NCBI GenBank assembly: GCA_964640055.1
Contig: CAZXFH010000014.1
Span: 1-64,000, forward strand
Origin: CAZXFH01 sp964640055
GTDB taxonomy: Bacteria > Fidelibacterota > UBA2242 > JAFGTP01
Direction of reading: 5' to 3'
DNA: 64,000 nt
This document shows, piece by piece, positions 18,139 through 26,664 of the stretch; the stretch's first letter is position 1, and each line of letters begins with the position of its first letter. Made by a program: the position numbers and the translations under genes. The notes below the pieces were generated by a model, which did not search any database, had not been told where the DNA came from, and worked only from the letters and a program-made list of their open reading frames with translations.

Positions 18139-18597
18139 ATGCCAAAAAAAAGTGCCGGACTGCTCATGTATCGCTACCGTCAGGGAAATCCTGAGGTCTT
18201 GCTGGTCCATCCCGGGGGTCCTTATTGGAAAAATAAAGATGAAGGCGCTTGGATGATCCCCAAGGGTGAATATCAATCCGATGAAAAGCCCATGGAAGCG
18301 GCCCAACGGGAATTCAAGGAGGAAACCGGGATCGCGCCGCTGGGTGAATTCCAGCCCTTACCGGAAATCACCCAGAAAGGCGGTAAAAAGGTCAAAGTCT
18401 GGTATTTCCAGGGGGATGCTGATGCGGACCAGATGCAGAGCAATACCTTTACCCTGGAATGGCCGCCCGGCTCAGGCGAGAAAAAACAATTCCCGGAAGT
18501 AGATCGCGCCGCCTGGTTTGATCTGGAAACAGCTAAAGAAAAGATTCTGCCCAGTCAAAAGTCTGCACTGGAAAACTTCGAGAATCAAATAGTATAA
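18139..18597 (+). CDS. NUDIX hydrolase
   Basis: A 152-residue cytosolic pyrophosphohydrolase. The NUDIX box is complete at residues 43-65 (GEYQSDEKPMEAAQREFKEE then TGI), with the catalytic REFKEE core, following WMIPKGE. The N-terminus SAGLLMYRYRQGNPEVLLVH and the WF-D-LETAKEKILPSQ ending resemble the MutT/Ap4A-like NUDIX proteins often annotated as NTP pyrophosphohydrolases. The exact substrate cannot be told. I chose the ATG at 18139 with GGAAG 8 bases upstream rather than the TTG at 18124. Confidence 0.92.
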   Translation: MPKKSAGLLMYRYRQGNPEVLLVHPGGPYWKNKDEGAWMIPKGEYQSDEKPMEAAQREFKEETGIAPLGEFQPLPEITQKGGKKVKVWYFQGDADADQMQSNTFTLEWPPGSGEKKQFPEVDRAAWFDLETAKEKILPSQKSALENFENQIV

Positions 18598-18693
18598 ATT
18601 GAATCATTAAAATCTGAAGTGTAGCAATCAGCGGATCCGTTTGCTTTTCTATCCCTCTAAAACGGACCAACTGGTCGTTGAATCTTATTCTGA

Positions 18694-19142
18694 TCATGTT
18701 TCAACCCAGGTTCTTTCGATCCAGACTTTCAGGTTGCCGTCCTGATCGCCGCCGGCAAAGCGGTTATTATCCGGGGCATAGGCACAGGCCCAGGGACTGG
18801 TAGCAAAGCTGTGATGCCATAGCTGACTGCCGTTACTCAGATCCCACAGGCGCAATTGATCATCCCGGTGAGTGGTCAGTAAATTGGCATCATCCCCACG
18901 CACATCCATGTCAGTTACCGCGCCGTTTCCCGGCAGAACTGTTCATTCCATCGGCCACTGCCAGGGCTTTCAGGGTATCACCCTGCATAAACAGGATGCG
19001 GGATCCATCATGGCTGAAACGGATCATGCTTCTAGTAAAATTCTGATAATCAATTATTTCCCACAGCAGATTGTGACTGGGCGTACAAAATGAAACTACT
19101 GAGCAGAAGTCCGCTGATAATTCTTTTCAGTATTGTTAGCAT
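18694..19142 (-). pseudogene. Frameshifted, truncated remnant of a secreted WD40-type protein
   Basis: Three reading frames on the minus strand join into one decayed gene. From 19142 a start with signal peptide (MLTILKRIISGLLLSSFILY then AQSQ) is followed, after a one-base shift, by LLWEIIDYQNFTRS and MIRFSHDGSRILFMQG. After a second shift comes LPGNGAVTDMDVRGDDANLL, DDQLRLWDLSNGSQLWHHSF, ACAYAPDNNRFAGGDQDG and NLKVW. The last parts are typical WD40 repeat units. Even with both shifts repaired only a few blades remain, so an internal deletion is likely. It is probably non-functional. Confidence 0.75.
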
Positions 19143-19166
19143 AACCCCTCAATATTTTGCTTTGTT

Positions 19167-19436
19167 TCAGTCATTGGGATCTATTTTGATCTGATATTGC
19201 TCACGTTCCGGTCTGGGCCTGAACCTGGCAAACAGCTGGCTCACATTAAAGCCGAAATCGCCGAAGGTTTGACTATTATAATTCAATTCCACCTGATCCC
19301 GGTTGTTAAACAGATCAGGAGTATTAGGAAGATAATTTTATGCAAATAAATCTGTCCCTGGGAATAATCATTGCCCATAAAATAAGCCGCATGGATAAAA
19401 ATCAAAAATAAAATATTAACCCGTTGCTTGAGACGT
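19167..19436 (-). pseudogene. Frameshifted remnant of a small secreted protein
   Basis: Upstream of the WD40 remnant, a frame without a standard start encodes a hydrophobic leader (RVNILFLIFIHAAYFMGN then DYSQGQIYLHKI). After a one-base shift the frame continues PNTPDLFNNRDQVELNYNSQ, TFGDFGFNVSQLFARFRPRP and ends IKIDPND with TGA at 19167-19169. I recognise no family. It may have been an envelope protein of the same dead cluster. The shift could also be a sequencing error, but the absence of a start codon argues for decay. Confidence 0.5.
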
Positions 19437-19451
19437 TAGGAGAATCCCTTA

Positions 19452-19531
19452 TCGCTATGCTCTACGTAGTGACATCTATCCTGACACCGTGCTCCCAACC
19501 TTTATCTTGTCGCTACGCTCGGCGTGGCGAC
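19452..19531. repeat. Two related palindromes with CGCTA cores
   Basis: Hairpin 1: TCGCTATG (19452-19459) pairs with CGTAGTGA (19465-19472). Hairpin 2: GTCGCTACGC (19509-19518) pairs with GCGTGGCGAC (19522-19531) around loop TCG. Both share the TCGCTA(C/T)G arm. Hairpin 2 forms the last codons of the 208-aa gene. They look like a REP-type dispersed palindrome family; a terminator role is possible but there is no clear T tract. Confidence 0.55.
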
Positions 19532-20128
19532 ACCTATCTCACCTTCATTCCCGTGCTCTCCTCCGGAACAGCAATCAAAATCCGCAAGTATACTCCGCAG
19601 ATATTCAAAAAACCGGTTTCGGAGCTTTTCAATTTCTAAGGCTTCCCGGTAATCCAGCTGTACCTGGTCCTGATGCTGATACCGCTCCGGAAGTACCTGA
19701 AGGACATAGGAGTTGATCTGTTGCTGCCAGAACCAATCCGCACAGCCGAATTGAATGTTTTGCGGATCAATAGCAGTGGTGGATTTTAATCGGTCCAGAA
19801 AATCTCTTCCGGTACCACAATTGGCGATACACACTGCAAGATAGGCAATCCGGTAGCTCACCTGTGCAATGTTTTCCGTAACCGGCCAGGAATCAAAATT
19901 GTAACGATCGGTTTGCCCGGGATAAATAAAATGACCGTAACAGCTCTGCAGCGTAAAGCAATCCGCTCGTTTGTTCAGATCTTTAATAATGGCGACGATC
20001 GGTTTATCGATCACCGTATCGGTCAACCTGGCCAGCCAGCGCTGTTTGTGGGCCTTAAAGTGCGGATTGGTTCTTAAGGCTTTGGCTTTGCTAAAGGTTT
20101 TCAAACAGGTGAACCCCTTCTCCGGCAA
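19502..20128 (-). CDS. Hypothetical protein with TLQSCYGHF motif
   Basis: A 208-residue protein without signal peptide or membrane segment. The centre reads DLNKRADCFTLQSCYGHFIY, which faintly resembles the SCSGR-type motif of TYW3-like proteins, but I would not assign that function. Other segments are RIAYLAVCIANCGTGRDFL and FGCADWFWQQQINSYVLQV. The last residues (GEIGVATPSVATR) are encoded by a palindromic repeat, so the native C-terminus may have been shifted. It lies 3 bases after the CsgG-like lipoprotein gene on the same strand. Confidence 0.6.
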   Translation of the reverse strand: MPEKGFTCLKTFSKAKALRTNPHFKAHKQRWLARLTDTVIDKPIVAIIKDLNKRADCFTLQSCYGHFIYPGQTDRYNFDSWPVTENIAQVSYRIAYLAVCIANCGTGRDFLDRLKSTTAIDPQNIQFGCADWFWQQQINSYVLQVLPERYQHQDQVQLDYREALEIEKLRNRFFEYLRSILADFDCCSGGEHGNEGEIGVATPSVATR

Positions 20129-20131
20129 TCA

Positions 20132-21115
20132 TTATTTGAGCAGCTCGATATTACGGAATTCCACTTTAAAGCCCCGATATCCGCACAGGATCTGCAGCAG
20201 CGCAATGCGGCTTGCCTGCGAGGACACATTGTCAAAATGGAGCTCAGCGGGTACAGATGTCCCGGCAATGATTTTCTTGCGGGCGGCATCGTATTGACTG
20301 AGGCCCTTTATTTTGGTCAGTTGATCGCCATATTTAACAGCTGAGATCTCATATTCATTGCCCAGATTATCGAAAATTTTGGTCTTGTATTGCCAGCCAT
20401 AGGTCACTTCAAATTCCTGATCATCCTCGGTGGTATTTTGTACCTGCAGATGGCAGATCACCTTGCGGTTGTTCAGGGTACACTTTTGTAGTTCGATCCG
20501 GAAGCCTGACTCCTCCACCACCTGAGTGGCGGGTTTCTGGGGCTGGGGTTCAGTTTTTGCCGATTCAGGCGCAACACCCGGTTTCGCTTTGATCTTACTG
20601 CGCATTAAATTCCGAACGACCTCGTTCTTCAGGATCTTGACCGAGGCCACAGAAAAGACCTGTCCGGTTTCAGTGGAAATCAGACGGGCATTGACTTTGA
20701 CATGATTGCCAAGATCTGTAATTGTGCCGCTGGCAATGGCACCAATACCTAGAATTCTCCCCAATTCCTTGGCCGAGCTTTCGTCGATCATGCCGCTTAA
20801 AGTCAGACTATGTTCTGTCATCACCTTATTGAGCATATGGCGTTCAATGACTTCAAATTTGCTGGTACGGAAGAGATAGGTGATCAGTTCTTCGGACAAA
20901 TAACGGCCGAATTTGGTGACATTCCCTTCCAGATCAGAAAATTCAATGACCGCGATTTTCGATTTTTCCTGCTGTAACAGGCTCAGTACAATTTGATCGG
21001 TCAATGCTTTGACCTGCGTATCCAGAGTTAAGGACTCTTCCTGGACACTCTGTCCACTGGGCGGAATACAAGCCACAGCAAAGATCAACAAGGACAATAA
21101 AACAATTTTCTGCAT
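20132..21115 (-). CDS. CsgG/FlgO-like outer-membrane lipoprotein
   Basis: A 327-residue lipoprotein: signal peptide with lipobox FAVAC, Cys16 being the lipidated residue. Residues about 50-170 match the CsgG/FlgO-type domain: KSKIAVIEFSDLEGNVTKFG, RYLSEELITYLFRTSKFEVI, GRILGIGAIASGTITDLG and VKVNARLISTETGQV. A C-terminal domain (about 205-327) with two Cys pairs (QKCTLNNRKVICHLQVQN) looks like an Ig/DUF-type add-on. Family members act in periplasmic or outer-membrane assembly. It is followed at once by the 208-aa hypothetical gene. Confidence 0.85.
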   Translation of the reverse strand: MQKIVLLSLLIFAVACIPPSGQSVQEESLTLDTQVKALTDQIVLSLLQQEKSKIAVIEFSDLEGNVTKFGRYLSEELITYLFRTSKFEVIERHMLNKVMTEHSLTLSGMIDESSAKELGRILGIGAIASGTITDLGNHVKVNARLISTETGQVFSVASVKILKNEVVRNLMRSKIKAKPGVAPESAKTEPQPQKPATQVVEESGFRIELQKCTLNNRKVICHLQVQNTTEDDQEFEVTYGWQYKTKIFDNLGNEYEISAVKYGDQLTKIKGLSQYDAARKKIIAGTSVPAELHFDNVSSQASRIALLQILCGYRGFKVEFRNIELLK

Positions 21116-21298
21116 GAAAATCCTCTCAATTTGTTAAATCATTTTAAAATACAGGTTGAGATAAAGCAATATAAATAAACTAAGCAGCCCTAATTACTTC
21201 AACTGGACAGCCATCCGCTATCCGGTTGAATTTACTATGTAGGCAAAATTGACACAAGCCAGATATTCATTCTTGTTTCGGAGCTCTGCATTGCATTA

Positions 21299-21323
21299 GG
21301 CTACGGAGCGGAGCCCCGTAGCC
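21299..21323. repeat. Palindrome GGCTACGG/CCGTAGCC
   Basis: An 8-bp perfect stem (21299-21306 with 21316-21323) and a GC-rich 9-base loop, located just past the truncated end of the ABC ATPase remnant. It shares the CTACG core with the palindromes at 19452-19531. It could be a terminator-like or REP-like element that invaded the gene end. Confidence 0.5.
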
Positions 21324-21333
21324 AGAGTGCCTG

Positions 21334-21949
21334 TTACTCTCGTTCCCGGGCTTCACTCATATTATGGGTGGTTAGAAAGACTGTCAGTCCTTTTTGATTT
21401 AAATCAGTCACAATTTGACGAATCAAGCGGGCACTCTGTACATCCAGACCACTGGTGGGCTCATCAAGAAACAATATATCCGGCTGGGTTATTAAAGCGG
21501 CGCATATCATCAGTCTCTGCCGCAGTCCTTTGGAAAGTTCGCGGGCTTTCTGTTTTTCACGTTCTGTTAGTCCCAGGGCATTCAGTAAGTCCTTGGCAGT
21601 CCGGATACGCTGATGGCGACCAATACTGTATAATTCTGCTATCAGCATGATAGTCTGCCAGACAGAAAGATCGGGGTATACATTCGCTTCTTCAGGAACA
21701 GTGGCAATATGGGCCCTGGAAAGGAGTGTTTCGCTGCGAATATCATGTTGCTGAATGGTATATAGCCGTACCAGTCGTGGGATCGATCACACCGGTAAGC
21801 ATATGCACTGTGGTGGTCTTGCCGGCACCGTTAGGCCCCAGAAACCCAAAGACCTCGCCTGCGTGAATATCAAAACTCACATGATCCACGGCTGTCAGTT
21901 TACCAAATTTACGGGTCAGATCCTGAACTTTTATAATAGCTGCCGCCAT
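21334..21949 (-). pseudogene. Frameshifted and truncated ABC transporter ATPase
   Basis: The N-terminal part (from 21949) has a Walker A GPNGAGKTTT and ends out of frame after DPTTGTA. With a one-base correction near 21770 it continues LYTIQQHDIRSETLLSRAHI, then VPEEANVYPDLSVWQTIML. The second half has the signature-like ELSKGLRQRL, Walker B ILFLDEPTSGLD and the H-loop TTHNMSEA, and then stops at ARERE, where family members normally run on for 50 or more residues. No permease gene is adjacent. An ABC-2 or gliding-type exporter ATPase is the likely ancestor. Confidence 0.85.
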
Positions 21950-22025
21950 GATTTATTCTCCACTTTGCAGGTGTATATTAACCATTTAAAAATATCCTTG
22001 AGAACTGCTCAGCTGCGCAAGTCGA

Positions 22026-22487
22026 TTATGATCGGCTGTCGAATTCCGCGATCAGCTGATATACCTCTTCCGGCGTGGAAGCATCGCGTAATTTTTGCCG
22101 GAAATCATCCTGGCGGCACATACGGGAGATGCGGGCCAGGACCTGAATATATTTGCGGCGGGCTTCTTCCGGGGCGACAATTAGAAAGACGATATGTACC
22201 GGATTACCGTCGAGGGATTTGAAATCAAGGCCCTCTTTGATGATCGCGATCACCATCAGGAGATCCTTGACCGCTTCGGTTCGGGCATGGGGAATAGCAA
22301 CGCCTTCGATTACCCCGGTACTTTCCAGTTCTTCCCGTTTTTCAATTTCATGCAGGATCGGTTCCCGGGTCATAATTAACCCTTTACCCAGGGTCGTATC
22401 CACCATTTTCTTAAACAGTGTGCCCTTATCTTCCACGCTATCCAAGATAAGAATTAAGTCCTGATCAATTATATTATCAAGCATCAT
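22026..22487 (-). CDS. PTS EIIA domain protein (PtsN-like)
   Basis: A 153-residue stand-alone EIIA domain of the fructose/nitrogen PTS type. The phosphorylated histidine is H67 in GVAIPHARTEAV, and ILHEIEKREELESTG before it is family typical. Such proteins are usually regulatory phosphocarriers rather than sugar transporters. The first of two ATG codons (22485-22487) overlaps the TGA stop of the universal-stress-protein gene, and GAGGGAGG precedes it, so I place the start there instead of the longer frame beginning at 22520. It ends the V-ATPase transcription run. Confidence 0.88.
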   Translation of the reverse strand: MMLDNIIDQDLILILDSVEDKGTLFKKMVDTTLGKGLIMTREPILHEIEKREELESTGVIEGVAIPHARTEAVKDLLMVIAIIKEGLDFKSLDGNPVHIVFLIVAPEEARRKYIQVLARISRMCRQDDFRQKLRDASTPEEVYQLIAEFDSRS

Positions 22488-22924
22488 CTGCCTCCCTCTT
22501 TTTCGATAAGTACCGGACAAGGAATATGTTCGATCAGCTGGGTGATCATACGTTCGTATTTGCGATCGGCACCGCCGGACATTGCTTTTTTAAACCCGAC
22601 GATCAACAGATCGACTTTCTTTGCTTTAACAAATTTTTTCAAGATATCAATCGGATCCCCTTCCTCAAGGAACAGGGCCGTCCGTACCTCATGATCCACA
22701 GCCATATCTTCCAGGTAATAGAGATATTTCCAGCCTTCTTCTTCGATATCAACAGCTGTTTCATGTTCATTCATGTTCCGCATGCGGGCCACCTGGCGCA
22801 CGGTCTCCTGATCAACAACATAGAGGGCCATTAACGTGGTGGAGAGGCCCTGACTGATTTCGATGGCACGATCCCATGATTTTTTGGCTTCTCCGGAAAC
22901 GATATACAACAGAATCCGTTGCAT
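22484..22924 (-). CDS. Universal stress protein (UspA family)
   Basis: A 146-residue single UspA domain. It starts MQRILLYIVSGEAKKSWDRA and ends in DLLIVGFKKAM and IPCPVLIEKEGG. The family's ATP-binding G-2x-G-9x-G(S/T) loop is only partly visible (VGFKKAMSGGADRKYERM), so nucleotide binding is uncertain. A longer frame from 23083 overlaps the upstream ATPase gene; I reject that start because homology begins at 22924. It lies 4 bases after subunit D and overlaps the EIIA start. Confidence 0.85.
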   Translation of the reverse strand: MQRILLYIVSGEAKKSWDRAIEISQGLSTTLMALYVVDQETVRQVARMRNMNEHETAVDIEEEGWKYLYYLEDMAVDHEVRTALFLEEGDPIDILKKFVKAKKVDLLIVGFKKAMSGGADRKYERMITQLIEHIPCPVLIEKEGGR

Positions 22925-22928
22925 GGTG

Positions 22929-23534
22929 TTATTCCTTTCTTGCTTGCAACCGTTTTCTCCGGAAAAATTCTTCACGTTCCTCTTCTTCCAGAAACTCCTC
23001 AATATATTTGATCTGTTGGTTATATCGAGGGATAAAAATATTTTCCAGAGCATTGACCCGTTTTTGGGTCTTATTAATTTCATGCCCCAAGCGCCATAAC
23101 AAAATTTCCTTTTCAGCCCATTTTACCAGGAGCTGTGCGACTTCCCTGAATTCTAATAAAGCCTGATCAAAATTTTCGTCGGTGGATTCCAAAGAAAAAG
23201 GGGCTTTTTCTCCGGGCGTGTCGGCCATTAGTTCGGGTATCGGTATTCCCATCACCGAACGCATACGAGTATCAACTGATAGTTCCGCTGTGCGTCCGCA
23301 AAATTTGGAGATCTCGCGGCGACCGCAGGTGACAACTGCTTTTTCAATCGCACGAAAGGCGGCATTTAATTTTTCTTCCACCTCATTTTCCAGATCCTTG
23401 AAATGACGCACATTATTCATTAATTCCATGATCATGACCTCTCTTTTCTCATCCATCAGATCATGACCTTCCCGGGCAATCTGCAGCTGTTCTTTCAGTT
23501 GTAACAAATTACTGCGTGTCGGGGCAACCGCCAT
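22929..23534 (-). CDS. ntpD: V/A-type ATPase subunit D
   Basis: Central-shaft subunit that rotates inside the A3B3 head. The 201 residues form the typical antiparallel coiled coil: N-terminal PTRSNLLQLKEQLQIAREGH with DLMDEKREVMIMEL, and C-terminal LGHEINKTQKRVNALENIFI. These are diagnostic for subunit D. The start is adjacent to the subunit B stop. Length is normal. Confidence 0.95.
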   Translation of the reverse strand: MAVAPTRSNLLQLKEQLQIAREGHDLMDEKREVMIMELMNNVRHFKDLENEVEEKLNAAFRAIEKAVVTCGRREISKFCGRTAELSVDTRMRSVMGIPIPELMADTPGEKAPFSLESTDENFDQALLEFREVAQLLVKWAEKEILLWRLGHEINKTQKRVNALENIFIPRYNQQIKYIEEFLEEEEREEFFRRKRLQARKE

Positions 23535-24920
23535 TTAGGAACTCCAGTATTTATCGATTTCCGCCGGGGAGACCCGGGATAATTCTGTTTCCGAAAGGTT
23601 ACGTAATACCTTCCAACCAAGATCCAGGGTGGTGGTAATCTCGCGTGCTTCATCTTGATTCTGTGCAATGAATTTTTTCTCGAAGTCATCGCCGAAGGCC
23701 AGATAACTGCGATCGGTTTCCGAGAGTTCATCTTCACCGATTATGGTTGCCAGGGAGCGTACCCGTTGAACCCGGGAATAGGATGCATATAACTGACTGT
23801 AGAGGTTGGAATGGTCTTCCCGGGTATGATCGGCCCCGATACCATCCTTCATCAGTCGGGAAAGGGAGGTCAAAATATTCACGGGCGGATAGATATTTTT
23901 TTGATGCATATCCCGGGAAAGAACGATCTGTCCTTCAGTAATATAACCTGTCAGATCGGGAATAGGATGGGTAATATCGTCATTGGGCATGGTCAGAACA
24001 GGAATTTGCGTGATCGACCCTTCTCTGTCCTGAATCCGTCCGGTCCGTTCATACAATGAGGCCAGATCGCTGTACATATAACCGGGAAATCCTTTGCGGG
24101 AAGGAACTTCACCGCGGGCGGTGGCTACTTCCCGCAGGGCCTCACAATAGTTAGTCATATCGGTAAGAATCACCAGTACATGCCGGTTCTTGGTAAAAGC
24201 CAAATATTCCGCGGCGGTCAGGGCACAGCGCGGGGTTGTAATACGTTCCATGGAGGGACTGTCCGCCAGATTCAGAAAAGTGATCAGCCGGTTCAGGGCG
24301 CCGCCTTCTTCAAATTTACGCTGGAAAAACTCAGCATCATCAGCTTTGATCCCCATGGCCGCAAAAATGATATTAAAATCCTGTTCCTTGGCAATACGCG
24401 CCTGATTCACAATCTGGGCGGCCAGTTCGTTATGGGGCAGGCCTGATCCGGAAAAGATAGGCAATTTCTGGCCTCGTATCAGCGTCGCCACTCCGTCAAT
24501 GGCTGAAACACCGGTAATAATATTATCATGGGGATAGGCGCGGGCATCGGGATTGATGGGATAACCGTTAATGTTCAATTCCTCCTCGGCCACCAATTCA
24601 CCACCTCCGTCAATCGGTCGCCCCATGCCATCAAAGGTCCGTCCCACGATCTCCGCGGAGACCGGAAGGGTCATGGATTTACCGGTAAATTGAATCTTTA
24701 CCCGTTCACGATCCAAATCTGAAGTGCCTTCAAAAACCTGACAAATGGCCCGGTCCTGAGAAATATCCAGTACCCGGCCCACGCGCTGGATCCCATTCTG
24801 TTCAATCCGAACCAATTCATCAAAACCCACATCAGAGACCCCCTCCACGATCAGCAGCGGACCGCTGATATCCCGAGCACCGATTATTTTCTTATCATAT
24901 ACTTTACTCATACTCTTCAT
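23535..24920 (-). CDS. ntpB: V/A-type ATPase subunit B
   Basis: Non-catalytic nucleotide-binding subunit of the A3B3 head. The 461 residues contain FSGSGLPHNELAAQIVNQAR in place of a functional P-loop, as expected for B, along with MERITTPRCALTAAEYLAF, ILTDMTNYCEALREVATARG and IPDLTGYITEGQIVLSR. The gene overlaps the end of subunit A by 17 bases. Confidence 0.97.
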   Translation of the reverse strand: MKSMSKVYDKKIIGARDISGPLLIVEGVSDVGFDELVRIEQNGIQRVGRVLDISQDRAICQVFEGTSDLDRERVKIQFTGKSMTLPVSAEIVGRTFDGMGRPIDGGGELVAEEELNINGYPINPDARAYPHDNIITGVSAIDGVATLIRGQKLPIFSGSGLPHNELAAQIVNQARIAKEQDFNIIFAAMGIKADDAEFFQRKFEEGGALNRLITFLNLADSPSMERITTPRCALTAAEYLAFTKNRHVLVILTDMTNYCEALREVATARGEVPSRKGFPGYMYSDLASLYERTGRIQDREGSITQIPVLTMPNDDITHPIPDLTGYITEGQIVLSRDMHQKNIYPPVNILTSLSRLMKDGIGADHTREDHSNLYSQLYASYSRVQRVRSLATIIGEDELSETDRSYLAFGDDFEKKFIAQNQDEAREITTTLDLGWKVLRNLSETELSRVSPAEIDKYWSS

Positions 24921-26664
24921 CTAATTTGTCAAATTCCTGTTTTAATTCTTTTTCCACCTTATCCAATTTTTCCAGTTGATCGTTGGGTATCTGCATACCC
25001 ATGCGTTTCAAATCCGAGAACACAGAAAGCTCAATCATTTTAAATAAAGGCACGCCTTTATTCAGTAGCGCCTGGGACTGATCCTCAAAACTAAGAATTA
25101 ATTGTAGCATACACTGCTGTTTTTCAGGACTGCAATAGGCATCTATCTCGGAAAGGGCATTCTGCTGCAGAAAGCCCTCTTTGATCAACTCGGCCACTTT
25201 CAAAGTCAATCTTTCTCTTTCCGGCAGGGCTTCCTCCCCCACCAGCTGCACGATTTGTTGCAAATGGTTTTCCTGCTGCAAGATCTCCATGGCCCGGTTT
25301 CTGAGTTCTTTGCCGGGCAAGTCCTGCGCCTCCCACCAGTGCTGCACTTCACTAAAGTATTCAGAATAGGAATCCGTCCAGGAAATAGCCGGATAATGGC
25401 GTTGGTTGGCCAAGGCTTTATCTAAGGCCCAGAAAACACGGATATAGCGCTTGGTATGCGCGGTTACCGGTTCGGAAAAATCACCACCGGGAGGCGATAC
25501 GGCCCCGATTATGGATACGGATCCTTGGCGATCCTTAAATACCTGAGCCCGTCCGCCCCGTTCATAGAATTCAGCCAGGCGACTACCCAGATAGGCCGGA
25601 TAACCTTCCTCAGCCGGCATCTCTTCCATCCGCCCGGATATTTCCCGTAAAGCCTCGGCCCAGCGTGAAGTGGAATCGGCCATCAAGGCCACATCATAGC
25701 CCATATCGCGAAAATATTCCGCCATGGTGATACCGGTATAGATCGAGGACTCACGGGCAGTGACCGGCATATTGGAGGTATTAGCGATCAGAATGGTACG
25801 CTCCATCAGGGTCTTCCCGGAACGGGGATCCTTTAAGGTAGGGAACTCCTCTAAAACCTGGGCCATTTCATTGCCCCGTTCACCACAACCGATATAGATC
25901 ACAATATCCGCATCAGCCCACTTGGCCAGTGAATGCTGGGTAACGGTTTTGCCGGTCCCGAAGCCACCCGGAATCGCCGCTACCCCACCTTTGGCAATCG
26001 GAAATATAAAATCGATCACCCGCTGACCGGTCAACAGGATCTCCTCTGGGGGAATGCGCTTACCGATTGGACGGCGCCGCCTTACCGGCCATTGGTGGAA
26101 CAATTTCAACCGATACTTCTGATCTGCGTCATCTTTGATAATACATAGCGGATCTTCAACTTGGTAGTCCGATTGAGTATTAATTTCGATCACTTTACCG
26201 CTAATCCCCGGCGGCACAATAATACGATGTCTGATCAAACTGGTTTCAGCTACTTCACCGATGATCTGATTGGGTGTTACCTTTTGTCCGGCCTCCACTT
26301 TCAATTCCACTGCCCATTTTTTATCGCGGGGTAAGGGATCGGCTTTCTCTCCCTGTTTGATAAAAATTCCCTCTTGATCTTTGATCGTGGTTAGCGGTCG
26401 CTGTATCCCGTCAAAGGTCTGACTGATCAATCCGGGACCCAGTTCAACCGATAAAGGGTTACCGGTACCCTCTACAGAGATGCCGGGTTCCAGACCACTG
26501 GTATCTTCATAAACCTGAATGACCGCCCTATCGCCCCGCATTTCGATAATTTCACCGACCAGTCCGGCTGCACCGATGCGCACCTCTTCATTCATGGAAA
26601 TACCGGAGATATTTTTAACAACAACAAGCGGACCGGCGACTCTATAGATAACCCCTTTACCCAT
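24904..26664 (-). CDS. ntpA: V/A-type ATPase catalytic subunit A
   Basis: Catalytic ATP-hydrolysing or ATP-synthesising subunit. The 586 residues carry the Walker A GGFGTGKT, then VIYIGCGERGNEMAQVL, MADSTSRWAEALREISGRME and EEGYPAYLGSRLAEFYERGG. The long non-homologous insertion typical of A, not present in B, lies around residues 115-190. It overlaps subunit E by 8 bases and B by 17. Confidence 0.98.
   Translation of the reverse strand: MGKGVIYRVAGPLVVVKNISGISMNEEVRIGAAGLVGEIIEMRGDRAVIQVYEDTSGLEPGISVEGTGNPLSVELGPGLISQTFDGIQRPLTTIKDQEGIFIKQGEKADPLPRDKKWAVELKVEAGQKVTPNQIIGEVAETSLIRHRIIVPPGISGKVIEINTQSDYQVEDPLCIIKDDADQKYRLKLFHQWPVRRRRPIGKRIPPEEILLTGQRVIDFIFPIAKGGVAAIPGGFGTGKTVTQHSLAKWADADIVIYIGCGERGNEMAQVLEEFPTLKDPRSGKTLMERTILIANTSNMPVTARESSIYTGITMAEYFRDMGYDVALMADSTSRWAEALREISGRMEEMPAEEGYPAYLGSRLAEFYERGGRAQVFKDRQGSVSIIGAVSPPGGDFSEPVTAHTKRYIRVFWALDKALANQRHYPAISWTDSYSEYFSEVQHWWEAQDLPGKELRNRAMEILQQENHLQQIVQLVGEEALPERERLTLKVAELIKEGFLQQNALSEIDAYCSPEKQQCMLQLILSFEDQSQALLNKGVPLFKMIELSVFSDLKRMGMQIPNDQLEKLDKVEKELKQEFDKLDEEYE

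Noticed and set aside
22484..23083. Longer start for the universal stress protein at 23083.
   Set aside because: The extra 53 residues overlap subunit D, are lysine/serine rich without similarity to the family, and the UspA fold starts at MQRILLY (22924).
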